In this document: in pieces, positions 25,819-34,706 of the stretch
Layout of the letters: every line of letters starts with the position of its first letter
How positions within the stretch are numbered: position 1 is the first letter of the stretch
DNA from: Streptomyces collinus Tu 365
Lineage (GTDB): Bacteria; Actinomycetota; Actinomycetes; Streptomycetales; Streptomycetaceae
Assembly (NCBI RefSeq): GCF_000444875.1
Contig: NC_021985.1
Coordinates: 558,001 to 622,000, forward strand
Reading direction: 5' to 3'
DNA length: 64,000 nt
Notes under the pieces: generated by a model
Database searches by the model: none
What the model was told of the DNA's origin: nothing
Seen by the model: only the letters and a program-made list of their open reading frames with translations
Made by a program: the position numbers and the translations under genes

Positions 25819-27272
25819 TGGTTCCTCGAGAACTGGTGCGGGTCATGTGGGTGGTGCGGGTCTGTGCTCTGGTCGTCGGGCGGCCAGTCCTGGCCGCCGG
25901 GCCGGTGGTCCGGGTCTCGTTGCAACGGGATACGGAAGGAGTACGTGGGTGTCTCAAGCGGCGCCACCCAGCTGTACGGCTCCGGCTCGGGCGGCCGGGC
26001 CACGGAGACACGCGGCCGGGGGATGGCGAACTGCATGGTCTCCTGGTCCAGGCCGTCGCCGCCGGGCACGACGTCGAGCGGGTCGGCGGATTCGTCCAGC
26101 GGCAGCTCGGCCAGGCACTCCAGGAACAGTTCGCCCTGGCCGTGGATGTTGCCGATCGCCACCAGGGAGGCGCTGGGGCCGAGTTCGGCGAGGATCGCCT
26201 CGGTCAGTTCCGTGGGGTCCCGGCGGTCGCCGCCGAGATCCACCACCCTGCCGGGGAAGCTCTCCGGGATGGCGTCGCGGGCGCTCTTGGTCGGGTGGCC
26301 GATCAGGAACACCGTCTCGGCGGCGAGATCGGGGATGATCGTGCCCATCTGGCCGTTGCGCTCCACCCGGTCGGGGCGGCAGTTGATGACCACGCTGAGC
26401 GGTCGCCGGATCGCGCCCAGGTCCTCCAGCTGCTTGACGTTCATCAGCGTCGACTCGGGGTCGTTGGCCGCGAAGACGTTGGCGAACCGCAGCCGCTTGC
26501 CGTCGGGGGTGACGTAGCGCTCCACGGACAGCACGCCCGGGTCGGGCGGTGCGTCCCACATGCCCTGCATCGCGGTCTGCCGCTCTATGCCGAGGAGTTC
26601 GGCGACGGCGAGCGCGATCGCCACGTTCTCCTTGAACGTGAACCAGCTGAAGCCCCGCAGTTCGGCGTCGGTCACCGTCTCGGGATCGACCGCGATCAGC
26701 CGGCAGTTCCGCTTGTCGGCCTCCTCCTGGAGGATGTGCAGCCGGTCCTTCTCCGCCGTCACGCACACCCCGCCCACCGGCATCGACCGGGAGAGCGAGC
26801 GCGCGACGTCGTCGAGCGTGGGTCCCATCTCCTCCAGATGGTCCTCGCGGACGTTGCACAGCACGCCGATCGTGGAGCGGATCAGCTTCTCCTGGTTGAT
26901 CTCCTGCAGCGCGGGCATGACCGCCATGCACTCGATCACCAGCGCGTCCGGCCGGTAGGTGGCCGCCCGCCGGACGATGCCGATCTGCTCGACGATGTTG
27001 GAGATGTTGAACTTCCGGTACACCGGCTCCTCGGTGGCATCCGGATGGATGAACCGGGCCGCGGTACCGGTGGTCTTGGAGACCGTGACCAGGCCGCCGC
27101 CGCGCAGCGCTCCCGCGCACAGCCGGGTGATCGAACTCTTGCCGCGGATGCCGTTGACCAGCACCCGCGTGGGTATCTGCTCCAGCGAGGCGAAGTGCCT
27201 GCGCTGCTCCAGGATTCCGGCGATCCACAGCGCGGAACAGCAGATCAGGACTATGACATAGAGGAAGAGCAT
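25815..27272 (-). CDS. pgsB: Poly-gamma-glutamate synthase PgsB/CapB, with long C-terminal tail
   Basis: A 485-residue ATP-dependent amide ligase related to Mur ligases. One N-terminal helix anchors it. The P-loop VLVNGIRGKSSITRL (about 37-51) is followed by the PgsB-specific VIECMAVMPALQEINQEKLI, then NVREDHLEEMGPT and NCRPDRVERNGQMG. It activates a glutamyl carboxylate by ATP and adds the next glutamate. Bacillus PgsB is about 393 residues. Here homology ends near residue 395 and a tail of about 90 residues follows, rich in proline, aspartate and histidine. Whether the polymer is pure glutamate is unknown. It starts 17 bp after the sensor-like gene. Confidence 0.92.
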   Translation of the reverse strand: MLFLYVIVLICCSALWIAGILEQRRHFASLEQIPTRVLVNGIRGKSSITRLCAGALRGGGLVTVSKTTGTAARFIHPDATEEPVYRKFNISNIVEQIGIVRRAATYRPDALVIECMAVMPALQEINQEKLIRSTIGVLCNVREDHLEEMGPTLDDVARSLSRSMPVGGVCVTAEKDRLHILQEEADKRNCRLIAVDPETVTDAELRGFSWFTFKENVAIALAVAELLGIERQTAMQGMWDAPPDPGVLSVERYVTPDGKRLRFANVFAANDPESTLMNVKQLEDLGAIRRPLSVVINCRPDRVERNGQMGTIIPDLAAETVFLIGHPTKSARDAIPESFPGRVVDLGGDRRDPTELTEAILAELGPSASLVAIGNIHGQGELFLECLAELPLDESADPLDVVPGGDGLDQETMQFAIPRPRVSVARPPEPEPYSWVAPLETPTYSFRIPLQRDPDHRPGGQDWPPDDQSTDPHHPHDPHQFSRNQ

Positions 27273-27288
27273 GTCGATTTCCGTCCTT

Positions 27289-29655
27289 CTACCGCTGGGG
27301 GGTGTGCTCGCGCAGCGGCCGTGAGGGGCCGGCGGTGGGGGCCGACCGGGCCGCCCGGTCGCGGTCCGCCAGGGCCTGGCGCACCAGTTCCAGGCTGCGG
27401 GTGATCGAGCCGATCTCGTCGTGGTTGACCGGATGCAGCACGGTGCGGCGGTCTCCGCCGGCGAGCCGCTCGACGAGGGCGGCCACCGCGCGCAGCGGCC
27501 GGATCACCACGACGTGCAGCCAGCCCAGGCAGGCCGCACCGGCGGCCAGGGCCAGGATGCCGGCGAGCATGGTGCGCTGCTGGGCCTGCACGGCGGGGAT
27601 CTGGAGCGCCGCGGCGGGCTCCGCGGTCACCAGGTGCCAGCCGAGGCGGGCCGTCGGGCCGCTCTTGGCCAACGGCGCGGCGGCGTCGACCGAGGGGCCG
27701 GACGACGTGAGGTGCACCGCCGAGGTCGCGGTTCCCGGGGTCCCCGGGGCGCCCTGGGTGGCGCGGGCCAGCCGCGTCAGGTCCGAGTTGGGCAGCGACT
27801 CGAAGGCCTCGTAGCCCTCACTCGCCGCCAGCACCCTCTCGTGGTCGTCCGTCAGCCATACGGTGCCCAGTTTCGGCCTGGGCAGAATGGAGTTGAGCGC
27901 CTTCACGTCGATCTCGCCGAACAGCACCACCCCTGCCGCCGGGGCCTTGCCCTTCACGACGGGGACCTGCGCGTAGGCCGCGATCGCCGGGATCCGGCCC
28001 GAGGTGTTGACGGTGGTGATCCCGCCGCCGTGGGGTACGTGCACGAGGGTCCGCAGCGGGGTGTCCCCCACTCTCAGGGTGATGCTCCCGGAGCGGTCCA
28101 GCAGGTACAGCGAGCGGTACTGCTTGTGCTCGTCCAGGGCCTGCCTCAGCACCTGGGTCTGGACGTCCCGGCTCGCGCCCGCCAGAGCCGCGGTCGCGTC
28201 GTTCAGTTCGGTGTACGACTGGTCGAGGGACTGCTGGATGCGGTGCGTGGCGAGCACGGTGCGCGCCTGCTGGTCGGCGAGGACGGGTGCGGGTACCGCG
28301 GTCGCGGTGTCCGCACGGTCCAGCAGGAAGATCATCGGCACGGCCCAGCACGCCACCATCACCACGCCGGCCACCGCCAGCGCCCGGTGGCCCGGTGCGC
28401 GCCGGGCCGGGATCTCCTGCGGGCCGCTCTCGCCCAGCAGTTGCCCGCGCAGTGATTCCAGGGCCCGTCCGATCCGGGCCAGTTCCCCGAAGCCGTGCAC
28501 CGGTACCGGCCGGGACAGCTCCATCGAGGCCTCCGGGCCGCCGGTCGCGCCCCGGGCGAGCCGGCCGGCGGACAGGAACAGCCGCAGCAGGGGCTGCTGC
28601 ACGAAGAAGTGCAGCATGAGCCAGAGCAGCAGGGCGACCCCGACGAGCGCCCCGGCGGCCTGGAACGCGAAGCCCGAGTAGTCGACGGCCGTGGAGGTGG
28701 CGGGCACCGTGCGGGAGGTGAGCACCACCAGACCGAGGTCGTCGGTATCGCCCGGACCGGTCGTCGAGGCCACCTGGGCCCAGCCGGCAACGACGCGCCG
28801 GCTGCCGGTGGCGGCGCCCAGCAGGCTCCCGGAGGCGTCGGTGTCCGAGCCCGACGCGTGCGCCGCGCGGGTCGCCTTCCCCGGCAGACCGCCCTCGGCC
28901 GTCCGCGAGGCCGCGCCGTGGACGGTGCCGGCGAGCACCGTGCCGTGGGTGTCCAGCATCTCCGCGGTGCGTCCGTCGCCGGACGTCACGAGGGCGGGCA
29001 GTGCTTCGGAGACCACCAGCAGCCACTGCCGCTCGGCGCCGCCCTGGGCCTGGTACTGGTCCTGGTCGGGGTCGTCCTGCTGCGCGGGCAGCGTGACCTT
29101 GGCGAAGTAGAGGAGTTCCCGGGCGCCGCTCGCCGTCACCAGCCGCGGCGGGATGTCGCCGTGCCCGGACGCCGTCCTGGCGACGTCGACGCCGGCCAGC
29201 GGCACCGTCCTGCCGCCGGACGCCAGCAGTTTGCCGGAGTGCGCGTCGAGGAGCACACGGCCGGCGGCGGCCTTGCCGACGGGGGTCAGCGCTTTGAGCG
29301 CGGCCGTGGGTGTCGTCGTGCTGGTCGCAGGGTAGGCGTGTGCCTTGAGCCGTACCGATTTCGCCTCGGCCTCGATCGCGGTACGCGTCGACAGCGCGGT
29401 GTCCGCGGCGATCTGCTGCTCGCCGTCCAGTACGGCCTGCGGGATACCCGTGGTGGGGACGCCGGCGAGGCAGATGACGGTCAGTGCGGCAACGACCAGA
29501 AGGAGCAGGACAAGTGAGGCTATCGGCGGGCGCACCCCACCGAGCAGTGGCATATCGGCGCGGCGACGGATGCGGTGTCGGCGCGGCGCCCGTGGTGCGG
29601 AGGGCAGAGCGGGGGGTCCTTCCTCAAATGAGGTGGCAACAGGCGTCGAACGCAC
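27289..29655 (-). CDS. Membrane protein with two extracellular sensor domains and HAMP, no output domain
   Basis: A 788-residue protein. Order: cytoplasmic basic N-terminus; helix near 45-68 (SLVLLLLVVAALTVICLAGV); extracellular domain to about 330; second helix followed by a HAMP-like segment; third helix near 415-435; a second extracellular Cache-like domain (LNDATAALAGASRDV and YRSLYLLDRSGSITLRVG); fourth helix at 694-718; then HAMP (VIRPLRAVAALVERLAGG). It ends about 25 residues after HAMP with no kinase, cyclase or methyl-accepting part. It lies 17 bp before pgsB and presumably belongs to the same transcript. It may be structural, stand in for the missing PgsA, or regulate the complex. 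GTG start at 29655. Confidence 0.75.
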   Translation of the reverse strand: MRSTPVATSFEEGPPALPSAPRAPRRHRIRRRADMPLLGGVRPPIASLVLLLLVVAALTVICLAGVPTTGIPQAVLDGEQQIAADTALSTRTAIEAEAKSVRLKAHAYPATSTTTPTAALKALTPVGKAAAGRVLLDAHSGKLLASGGRTVPLAGVDVARTASGHGDIPPRLVTASGARELLYFAKVTLPAQQDDPDQDQYQAQGGAERQWLLVVSEALPALVTSGDGRTAEMLDTHGTVLAGTVHGAASRTAEGGLPGKATRAAHASGSDTDASGSLLGAATGSRRVVAGWAQVASTTGPGDTDDLGLVVLTSRTVPATSTAVDYSGFAFQAAGALVGVALLLWLMLHFFVQQPLLRLFLSAGRLARGATGGPEASMELSRPVPVHGFGELARIGRALESLRGQLLGESGPQEIPARRAPGHRALAVAGVVMVACWAVPMIFLLDRADTATAVPAPVLADQQARTVLATHRIQQSLDQSYTELNDATAALAGASRDVQTQVLRQALDEHKQYRSLYLLDRSGSITLRVGDTPLRTLVHVPHGGGITTVNTSGRIPAIAAYAQVPVVKGKAPAAGVVLFGEIDVKALNSILPRPKLGTVWLTDDHERVLAASEGYEAFESLPNSDLTRLARATQGAPGTPGTATSAVHLTSSGPSVDAAAPLAKSGPTARLGWHLVTAEPAAALQIPAVQAQQRTMLAGILALAAGAACLGWLHVVVIRPLRAVAALVERLAGGDRRTVLHPVNHDEIGSITRSLELVRQALADRDRAARSAPTAGPSRPLREHTPQR

Positions 29656-29774
29656 AGGTGTTCCAGGGTGCGGACACCATAGCCTCTTAAGGTCACGCGA
29701 CCGTCACATCCGCGTTCGATCTCGGCCAAGTGAGCGGGATCACGGACGGCGGTGTGCGCGGGAACGACGCGACG

Positions 29775-29820
29775 GACAGCCGAAAGGCGCACCCGTGAGG
29801 TGGTCGGCCTTTCGGCTGTC
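29775..29820. terminator. Terminator hairpin
   Basis: GACAGCCGAAAGGC (29775-29788) and GCCTTTCGGCTGTC (29807-29820) form a perfect 14-bp stem with an 18-nt loop, directly after the stop of the minus-strand esterase at 29824. It insulates the pgs locus promoter from read-through. Confidence 0.8.
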
Positions 29821-29823
29821 AGG

Positions 29824-31164
29824 TCAGCGGACGAAAGAGATCTCGGGGTAGCTGCTGTTCGGCCCGTCGAGCAGGGTGCTGTGCTTGTGGCGCAGGTGCT
29901 GGTCGAAGAAGGCGGCGAGGTAGACACGCTGGACCTGCACCGCACGGTCGGGGTCGATCGTGCCGTACTGCTGCTGGATCTGGCTCTCGGAGAGCCCCAG
30001 CCAGCGGGCCCACTGCGGCACCAGCCACTCGTTGTCGCTGAACGACAGGTGCGCCGCGCCGTGCAGCTTGATGTCGACCTTGTAGCCCTTCAGATGGGAC
30101 CACAGCGTCCGCCACGAGCTGTCGTTGTTGCGGTTGTGATTTTGGGAGCTGAACAGCATGAAGGGGCGGTCGAGGTCCTTGCTCGGCGCCGTTCCGAAGA
30201 ACTGGCCGTCGAGGTTGGCGCCCGCGGCGATGCGGTGGTCGAGCTGCATCGCGGTGTCCACCGCGGCGCCGCCCAACGACCAGCCGAACATCCCGATACG
30301 GGAGGTGTCCACCGACTGGGACAGCCCGGAGGGGAGCGTCGCGTGGCCCACGTCCGGGTTGCCGCCGCTGCTGATCTTGCCGAGGGCGTTGATCACGAAC
30401 TTGATGTCGGCCGCTCGCACCTTGAGCGTGTCGGAGGAGTGGGAGCCCGCCGGCATCCTGTTGAGCTCGAGCCGGTTGCCCGGGAACTGCACCTCGTTGG
30501 CGTCGTGGGTGTGGTCGACCGTGACGACGAGGTAGCCACGGCTGGCGAGGTCCTGAGCGAGCGCCGTACCCATCGCCCGGTCCGAGTGCAACCCGGTCGA
30601 GTACAGCAGGACGGGAAGCTTGCCGATCTTGGTGTTCACCGGGGCGAGGACGTGGCCCGCGGTCTTCGGCAGGGTCACCTCCTGCGGCGACAGCCCGCGC
30701 GAGGCGAGGAAGTGGGCGCCGGAGATGGACGGCATCCAGGGCGCCTGGTAGTGCCCGGACGTGGAGGTGGCCGGGTACCAGAGCGACACCATCAGCTCAC
30801 GCTTGCTGCCGGGCACGTACGGATCCGTACGGGACGTGTCGCGCAGATGCAGGCCGACCATGCCCACGCTGTACTTCCCGGTCGGCGCGGGCATCGTGAG
30901 CTGCTGGGCGGAGGGAGCCGTGCGGGCGGACGTGAGCGCCTCCGGGTGCACGAGCTTGTGGTGCAGGGGCAACTCGTCGTTCTCGGGTGCCCAGGGCGCG
31001 TCCGGGTCGGGATCACCGGCGGAGACCCCGGGTGCCGGAGCCTTGCCGGACGTCGTCCCGGCGGCCATGGCCGGTGAACTGCCCATCGCCAGCGCGACCG
31101 CCAGCGCACCCGCCGGGCCGGCCGCCTTGGATATCAGGCTGCGGCGCGGACGACGATGTTTCAT
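29824..31164 (-). CDS. Secreted alpha/beta-hydrolase, PAF-acetylhydrolase type
   Basis: A 446-residue protein with an export signal (RRPRRSLISKAAG then a hydrophobic run ending SSPAMAAG). The nucleophile elbow GMFGWSLGGAAVD places the serine at about residue 296. KLPVLLYSTGLHSDRAMG forms the oxyanion region, and LHGAAHLSFSD carries the likely catalytic histidine. This pattern matches the platelet-activating-factor acetylhydrolase plasma/type II group, which includes Streptomyces extracellular lipases. The substrate is probably short-chain lipid or polyester. It is monocistronic, ended by the hairpin at 29775-29820. Confidence 0.83.
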   Translation of the reverse strand: MKHRRPRRSLISKAAGPAGALAVALAMGSSPAMAAGTTSGKAPAPGVSAGDPDPDAPWAPENDELPLHHKLVHPEALTSARTAPSAQQLTMPAPTGKYSVGMVGLHLRDTSRTDPYVPGSKRELMVSLWYPATSTSGHYQAPWMPSISGAHFLASRGLSPQEVTLPKTAGHVLAPVNTKIGKLPVLLYSTGLHSDRAMGTALAQDLASRGYLVVTVDHTHDANEVQFPGNRLELNRMPAGSHSSDTLKVRAADIKFVINALGKISSGGNPDVGHATLPSGLSQSVDTSRIGMFGWSLGGAAVDTAMQLDHRIAAGANLDGQFFGTAPSKDLDRPFMLFSSQNHNRNNDSSWRTLWSHLKGYKVDIKLHGAAHLSFSDNEWLVPQWARWLGLSESQIQQQYGTIDPDRAVQVQRVYLAAFFDQHLRHKHSTLLDGPNSSYPEISFVR

Positions 31165-31387
31165 GAACTCCCCCTTGCTGGTCGGCGATCACGGTACACG
31201 GGATCGACTGCCGCACACCGTACCGCCATGACGGAGTGCGTCATCACCCACCCGGGCACCGTCGCGGCGATCTTCGGACCGGATGCGTGGAAGTGCCCGA
31301 AAAGCTCCGCTCTCCGGTCGGCGACCGGACGAGGCAAGGGTCGGACGGGCCTCCTCTCGTGTGACCTGGAGAGGACGTGAGGGAGTT

Positions 31388-31399
31388 GTGAATATTCAC
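31388..31399. promoter_or_regulatory. Perfect 12-bp palindrome upstream of the PAF-acetylhydrolase gene
   Basis: GTGAATATTCAC is a perfect AT-rich palindrome in GC-rich DNA, about 225 bp upstream of the minus-strand start at 31164 and 63 bp past the end of the next esterase gene. It is a good candidate transcription-factor site; no factor can be named. Confidence 0.4.
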
Positions 31400-31461
31400 T
31401 GATGCCCACTCTTGCCTTCCAGGCGGTCGGGGCGCCTCGCGAAGGACCGCCGGTGCCCTGG

Positions 31462-33192
31462 TCACCCGAGGGCCCGCCAGAACGCGCAGTGGTGGCGGGC
31501 GGAGAAGGCGCCGGGTCGGTCCGGAGTGACGTGGTCCGGGGACAGGGAGAGAACCGTGCGCCGGGACCAGGGTGGTGCGGCGGGGCCGGCGGGGTCGGCC
31601 GTGGTGGCGAAGCGGGTCCAGTAGTCGATCATGGTGTTGGCCAGGCGGTGCTGCGCCGGGGTCATCTCGCGTGCGCGGCCGCCGAGGTCGAACAGGTAGG
31701 GCAGCTCGGCGGCGTGGGGGGCGCCGAGCGGGAACGGCGGGGTGCCCGGGGTGAGCGGCGGAGCGTGCTCGTCGGCGAACTCGTATCGCCACAGCGGGAC
31801 TTGCCCGGCGAGCAGGGTGCCCGTGCGGGCGGTCGGGCAGGCGAAGTCGGCGTCGCCGATGACCGCGCCGAACACCGGCCCGCCGTCGGAGTCGTGCACC
31901 GGGTAGGCGCGGACGATCGCCTCGGCCCGCCCCGGGGACGGGAAGAAGGCGGCCACGACGTCGGGCCAGGTGCCGGGGGTGACGGGGTTGCCGGCCTCGA
32001 TGATGCCGGCGGCCCAGCCGTTGCCCTCGTCGTGGTTGCCGCCCAGCAGTACCGGGACGTGGTGGAAGCGGCCCGTGGCGAGCGCCGCCGCCGGATCACG
32101 GGGCAGCAACCCGGTCGCGTGGGCGGGCTGTTGGTCGGCCCCCTGGGTTCGGAGGATGCGGGAGACGGGGACGCGGCGCAGGCACGCCATCACCTCCCGG
32201 GCGCGGGCGCGCGTGCGACCGCAGCCGAGGCGGGTGGCCAGGTCCGCGCCCGCTGCACGGGCGTCGGACAGGGCGACGGAGGACGGGGCGAAAGGCCGGT
32301 CCGGGCGGCCGGTGCACGGGCCGCTCTGGATGACGGCCCGCTCGAAGAGGCCGGCGGACGCGGGAGAGACGAGCTGGGCGCAGACGCTGTAGCCGCCCGC
32401 GGACTCGCCGGCCAGGGTCACGTTGTGCGGGTCGCCGCCGAAGGCGCCGATCTCGTCGCGGACCCAGCGCAGCGCCGCCTGCTGGTCGGCCAGACCGAAG
32501 GTGCCGGAGCCCGGCAGACGGTCGTGGGCGAGGAACCCCAGGGCGCCCAGGCGGTAGTTGACGGTGACGACCACGACACTGCCCCGTGTGGCCATGCGGT
32601 GGGCGTCGTAGGAGCTGCCCGCTCCCGTGGTGAATCCACCACCGTGCAGCCACACGATCACCGGCCGCCGGGCGGGGGCGACGGCGACCGCACCGGGGAC
32701 GAGGGTGCCGGTGGTGGCAGGGGCCGGAGCGGGTGTGGTGACGTTCACGTACAGGCAGTCCTCGTCGGTGCTGCCGCCGGGCACCTCGCCGGCCGGTTGC
32801 GGGCAGGCGCTCGCGGGCCTCGTCGCGTCCCGCACACCGGGCCAGGGGACGACGGGGCGCGGCGGAGCCCAGCGCAACCGGCCCGACGGGGGTGCGGCGT
32901 AGGGGATGCCTTCGAAGGTGCGGTAGCCGCCGTGGGCGGTGCCTCGCAGCAGACCGTCGCGGACGCGCACCGTCACCGCCGCCGCGGCTTTCGTCGCCGT
33001 CGGCGTCGTCCTAGTCATGACTGCGGCCGTCGCGGCGGATGGGGTGACAGCCGTCGCGGCGGATGGGGTGACGGCGGTCGCGGCGGATGCTGTGGCGGCG
33101 GTGGACGGCGTCGAGTACGCGGTGGTCCAAGCCGTCGCGAGGACGGTGGTCAGGGCGCAGCCCAGGGTGATCAGGGCGCGGTGCACGGTCAT
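31462..33192 (-). CDS. Secreted type-B carboxylesterase
   Basis: A 576-residue protein with a signal peptide (MTVHRALITLGCALTTVLAT) and an alanine/threonine-rich linker to about residue 72 made partly of an eight-residue repeat. The catalytic domain has the family signatures EDCLYVNVTTP, VIVWLHGGGFTTGAGSSYD and VTLAGESAGGYSV with the serine at about 264. Members hydrolyse carboxyl esters; the preferred substrate is not predictable. GPP34 lies 32 bp upstream in the same direction and may be co-transcribed. Confidence 0.87.
   Translation of the reverse strand: MTVHRALITLGCALTTVLATAWTTAYSTPSTAATASAATAVTPSAATAVTPSAATAAVMTRTTPTATKAAAAVTVRVRDGLLRGTAHGGYRTFEGIPYAAPPSGRLRWAPPRPVVPWPGVRDATRPASACPQPAGEVPGGSTDEDCLYVNVTTPAPAPATTGTLVPGAVAVAPARRPVIVWLHGGGFTTGAGSSYDAHRMATRGSVVVVTVNYRLGALGFLAHDRLPGSGTFGLADQQAALRWVRDEIGAFGGDPHNVTLAGESAGGYSVCAQLVSPASAGLFERAVIQSGPCTGRPDRPFAPSSVALSDARAAGADLATRLGCGRTRARAREVMACLRRVPVSRILRTQGADQQPAHATGLLPRDPAAALATGRFHHVPVLLGGNHDEGNGWAAGIIEAGNPVTPGTWPDVVAAFFPSPGRAEAIVRAYPVHDSDGGPVFGAVIGDADFACPTARTGTLLAGQVPLWRYEFADEHAPPLTPGTPPFPLGAPHAAELPYLFDLGGRAREMTPAQHRLANTMIDYWTRFATTADPAGPAAPPWSRRTVLSLSPDHVTPDRPGAFSARHHCAFWRALG
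33029..33100. repeat. Three tandem 24-bp repeats within the esterase linker
   Basis: The unit beginning GTCGCGGCGGATGGGGTG occurs at 33029-33052, 33053-33076 and, more diverged, 33077-33100. In the minus-strand esterase each copy encodes an eight-residue Ala-Thr-rich unit of the linker after the signal peptide, so copy number should change linker length only. Confidence 0.8.
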
Positions 33193-33223
33193 CGTCTCCC
33201 CGTTCCGGTCGGGTCGAGCCCGG

Positions 33224-33868
33224 TCAGCTGCCGCCCATGCCGCCCTGTGCGGCGATCATGGTCGTCGGAAGGTCCCGTACGGCGTGCTCCAGACCGGGCG
33301 CGAGGCAGGCGAGCGACTTGGTGCAGGCGTCGATGCGGGCCCGGTAGGTCTTGTCTTCGCGGCGGGAGACGACCGAGCGGATGCCACCGGCCGAGGCCAG
33401 GGCCAGCAGCGCGGCGTCGGTGGCGGGCAGCTCGCGTACGGGCGTGGCGTCGTGCAGGGCGGTGGCGAGTCGGGCGTGCAGGGCGGCGGGCTCGGCCGGG
33501 TCGGTCACGGCCGGCCGGCGGGCGCCGAAGGGAGTGCGGGGCTCCTTCACCCGTAGCAGGCCGGCCGCGGCGAGCTGGTCCTCCACCTGGGCCAGGGTCC
33601 GCTTGCGGTGGCGACGCACGAGGAACTTGAAGCCGTGGCCGTCCCCGGCTTCGCGCAACACGCCGTCCAGGACCACGTCACCGGTGGGAGGGGTTCCGGA
33701 CGCGGTGACCGTGCCGCCGTCCTCCCTGAGCCGGCCGCGCAGCGCGAGGTCGGTCAGGGCGGCGGCGCGGACCAGCAGCGCGGTACGGGCACGGTCGTAG
33801 GGGGCTTCGGCCGCGGCGTCGTGGGCCAGCAGGTACATCAGACAGGGCAAGGACAGGTTGTCGGTCAC
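33224..33868 (-). CDS. GPP34-family protein
   Basis: A 214-residue protein homologous to Golgi phosphoprotein 3. The N-terminal LSLPCLMYLLAHD, then LLVRAAALTDLALRGRLRED and a central RTLAQVEDQLAAAGLLRV are typical of the bacterial GPP34 group. In eukaryotes the fold binds phosphatidylinositol-4-phosphate; in Streptomyces many paralogues exist and the role is unknown. The GTG start is at 33868. It probably shares a transcript with the esterase that follows after 31 bp. Confidence 0.83.
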   Translation of the reverse strand: MTDNLSLPCLMYLLAHDAAAEAPYDRARTALLVRAAALTDLALRGRLREDGGTVTASGTPPTGDVVLDGVLREAGDGHGFKFLVRRHRKRTLAQVEDQLAAAGLLRVKEPRTPFGARRPAVTDPAEPAALHARLATALHDATPVRELPATDAALLALASAGGIRSVVSRREDKTYRARIDACTKSLACLAPGLEHAVRDLPTTMIAAQGGMGGS

Positions 33869-33954
33869 ACATCGACGCTAGGGCCGCACGCCCCTGCGGC
33901 GGATCGGCCCCGGGGGCGGTCCGTCGATAGGAATACAGGAGGATCGCGTCACCG

Positions 33955-33974
33955 TCTCCTCCTTGAGGAGGAGA
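33955..33974. promoter_or_regulatory. Inverted repeat between response regulator and GPP34
   Basis: TCTCCTCC-TTGA-GGAGGAGA is a perfect 8-bp inverted repeat. It lies downstream of the response-regulator stop and upstream of the GPP34 start, so it may be a weak terminator for the first or an operator for the second. Confidence 0.35.
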
Positions 33975-34046
33975 GTGCGGCGGCCTGGGGAGGCGTGGCG
34001 GCCGCACGGAAGCAGGGGTCGTGGCCGACTGTCGGAGGGACGGTCG

Positions 34047-34706
34047 TCAGGGGCGGCGGGGCTGGACGAGGCCGTGGTCGTAGGCGGCGACGACGGCCTG
34101 GACACGGTCGCGCAGGCCGAGTTTGCGCAGAACCGCGGTGACGTGGTTCTTGACGGTGGCCTCCGACAGGCGCAGCCGCTGGGCGATCTCCGCGTTCGAC
34201 AGGGCCTGCCCGATCAGGGTGAGGACCTCGCGTTCGCGCCCGGACAGGTCCTGCAGGGGCGGCGGGGGCGCCGGGTCGGGGGTGGCACGCAGGAACTGGT
34301 CGAGGACACGGCTGAGCACGGTGGGCGCCAGCAGGGCGTCGCCGCGCGCGGTGAGGCGGATGGCGTCGACGAGTTCGGCGGGGCGGATGTCCTTGAGCAG
34401 GAAGCCGCTGGCCCCGGCCCGCAGGGCGGCGACCACGTGGGCGTCCACGTCCCAGGTGGTCAGCACCAGGACCCGGGCGCGGCTGCCGGACTCGGCGATC
34501 TGCCGGGTCGCCTCGATGCCGTCCACCACGGGCATGCGTACGTCCATGAGGACGACGTCGGGGTCCAGTCGCCGAGTCAGCCGCACCGCCTCCCCGCCGT
34601 CGGACGCCTCGCCGACCACCTCCAGGTCGTCCCGGGCGTCGATAATCATGCGGAAGCCGGTGCGGACGAGTGTCTGGTCGTCGGCGACCACCACGCGCAG
34701 TGTCAT
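34047..34706 (-). CDS. NarL/LuxR-family response regulator
   Basis: A 219-residue protein. The receiver domain has the acidic pocket VVVADDQ and phospho-acceptor aspartate at about 55 in VVLMDVRMPVVDG. The C-terminal GerE helix-turn-helix reads LSGREREVLTLIGQALSNAE and IAQRLRLSEATVKNHVTAVL. Its start overlaps the kinase stop by 4 nt, so they form one two-component system. The regulon is unknown; the nearest candidates are the GPP34-esterase pair downstream and the MFS gene upstream. Confidence 0.92.
   Translation of the reverse strand: MTLRVVVADDQTLVRTGFRMIIDARDDLEVVGEASDGGEAVRLTRRLDPDVVLMDVRMPVVDGIEATRQIAESGSRARVLVLTTWDVDAHVVAALRAGASGFLLKDIRPAELVDAIRLTARGDALLAPTVLSRVLDQFLRATPDPAPPPPLQDLSGREREVLTLIGQALSNAEIAQRLRLSEATVKNHVTAVLRKLGLRDRVQAVVAAYDHGLVQPRRP

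Noticed and set aside
24319..26517. A 732-residue plus-strand open frame across the pgs locus
   Set aside because: Antisense shadow of pgsB, pgsC and the NlpC/P60 gene, all of which show conserved motifs on the minus strand.
33029..33100. CRISPR-like repeat
   Set aside because: Repeats are directly adjacent without spacers and lie inside the linker-coding part of the esterase.
31402..33630. A 742-residue plus-strand open frame
   Set aside because: Glycine- and arginine-rich shadow of the carboxylesterase and GPP34 genes.
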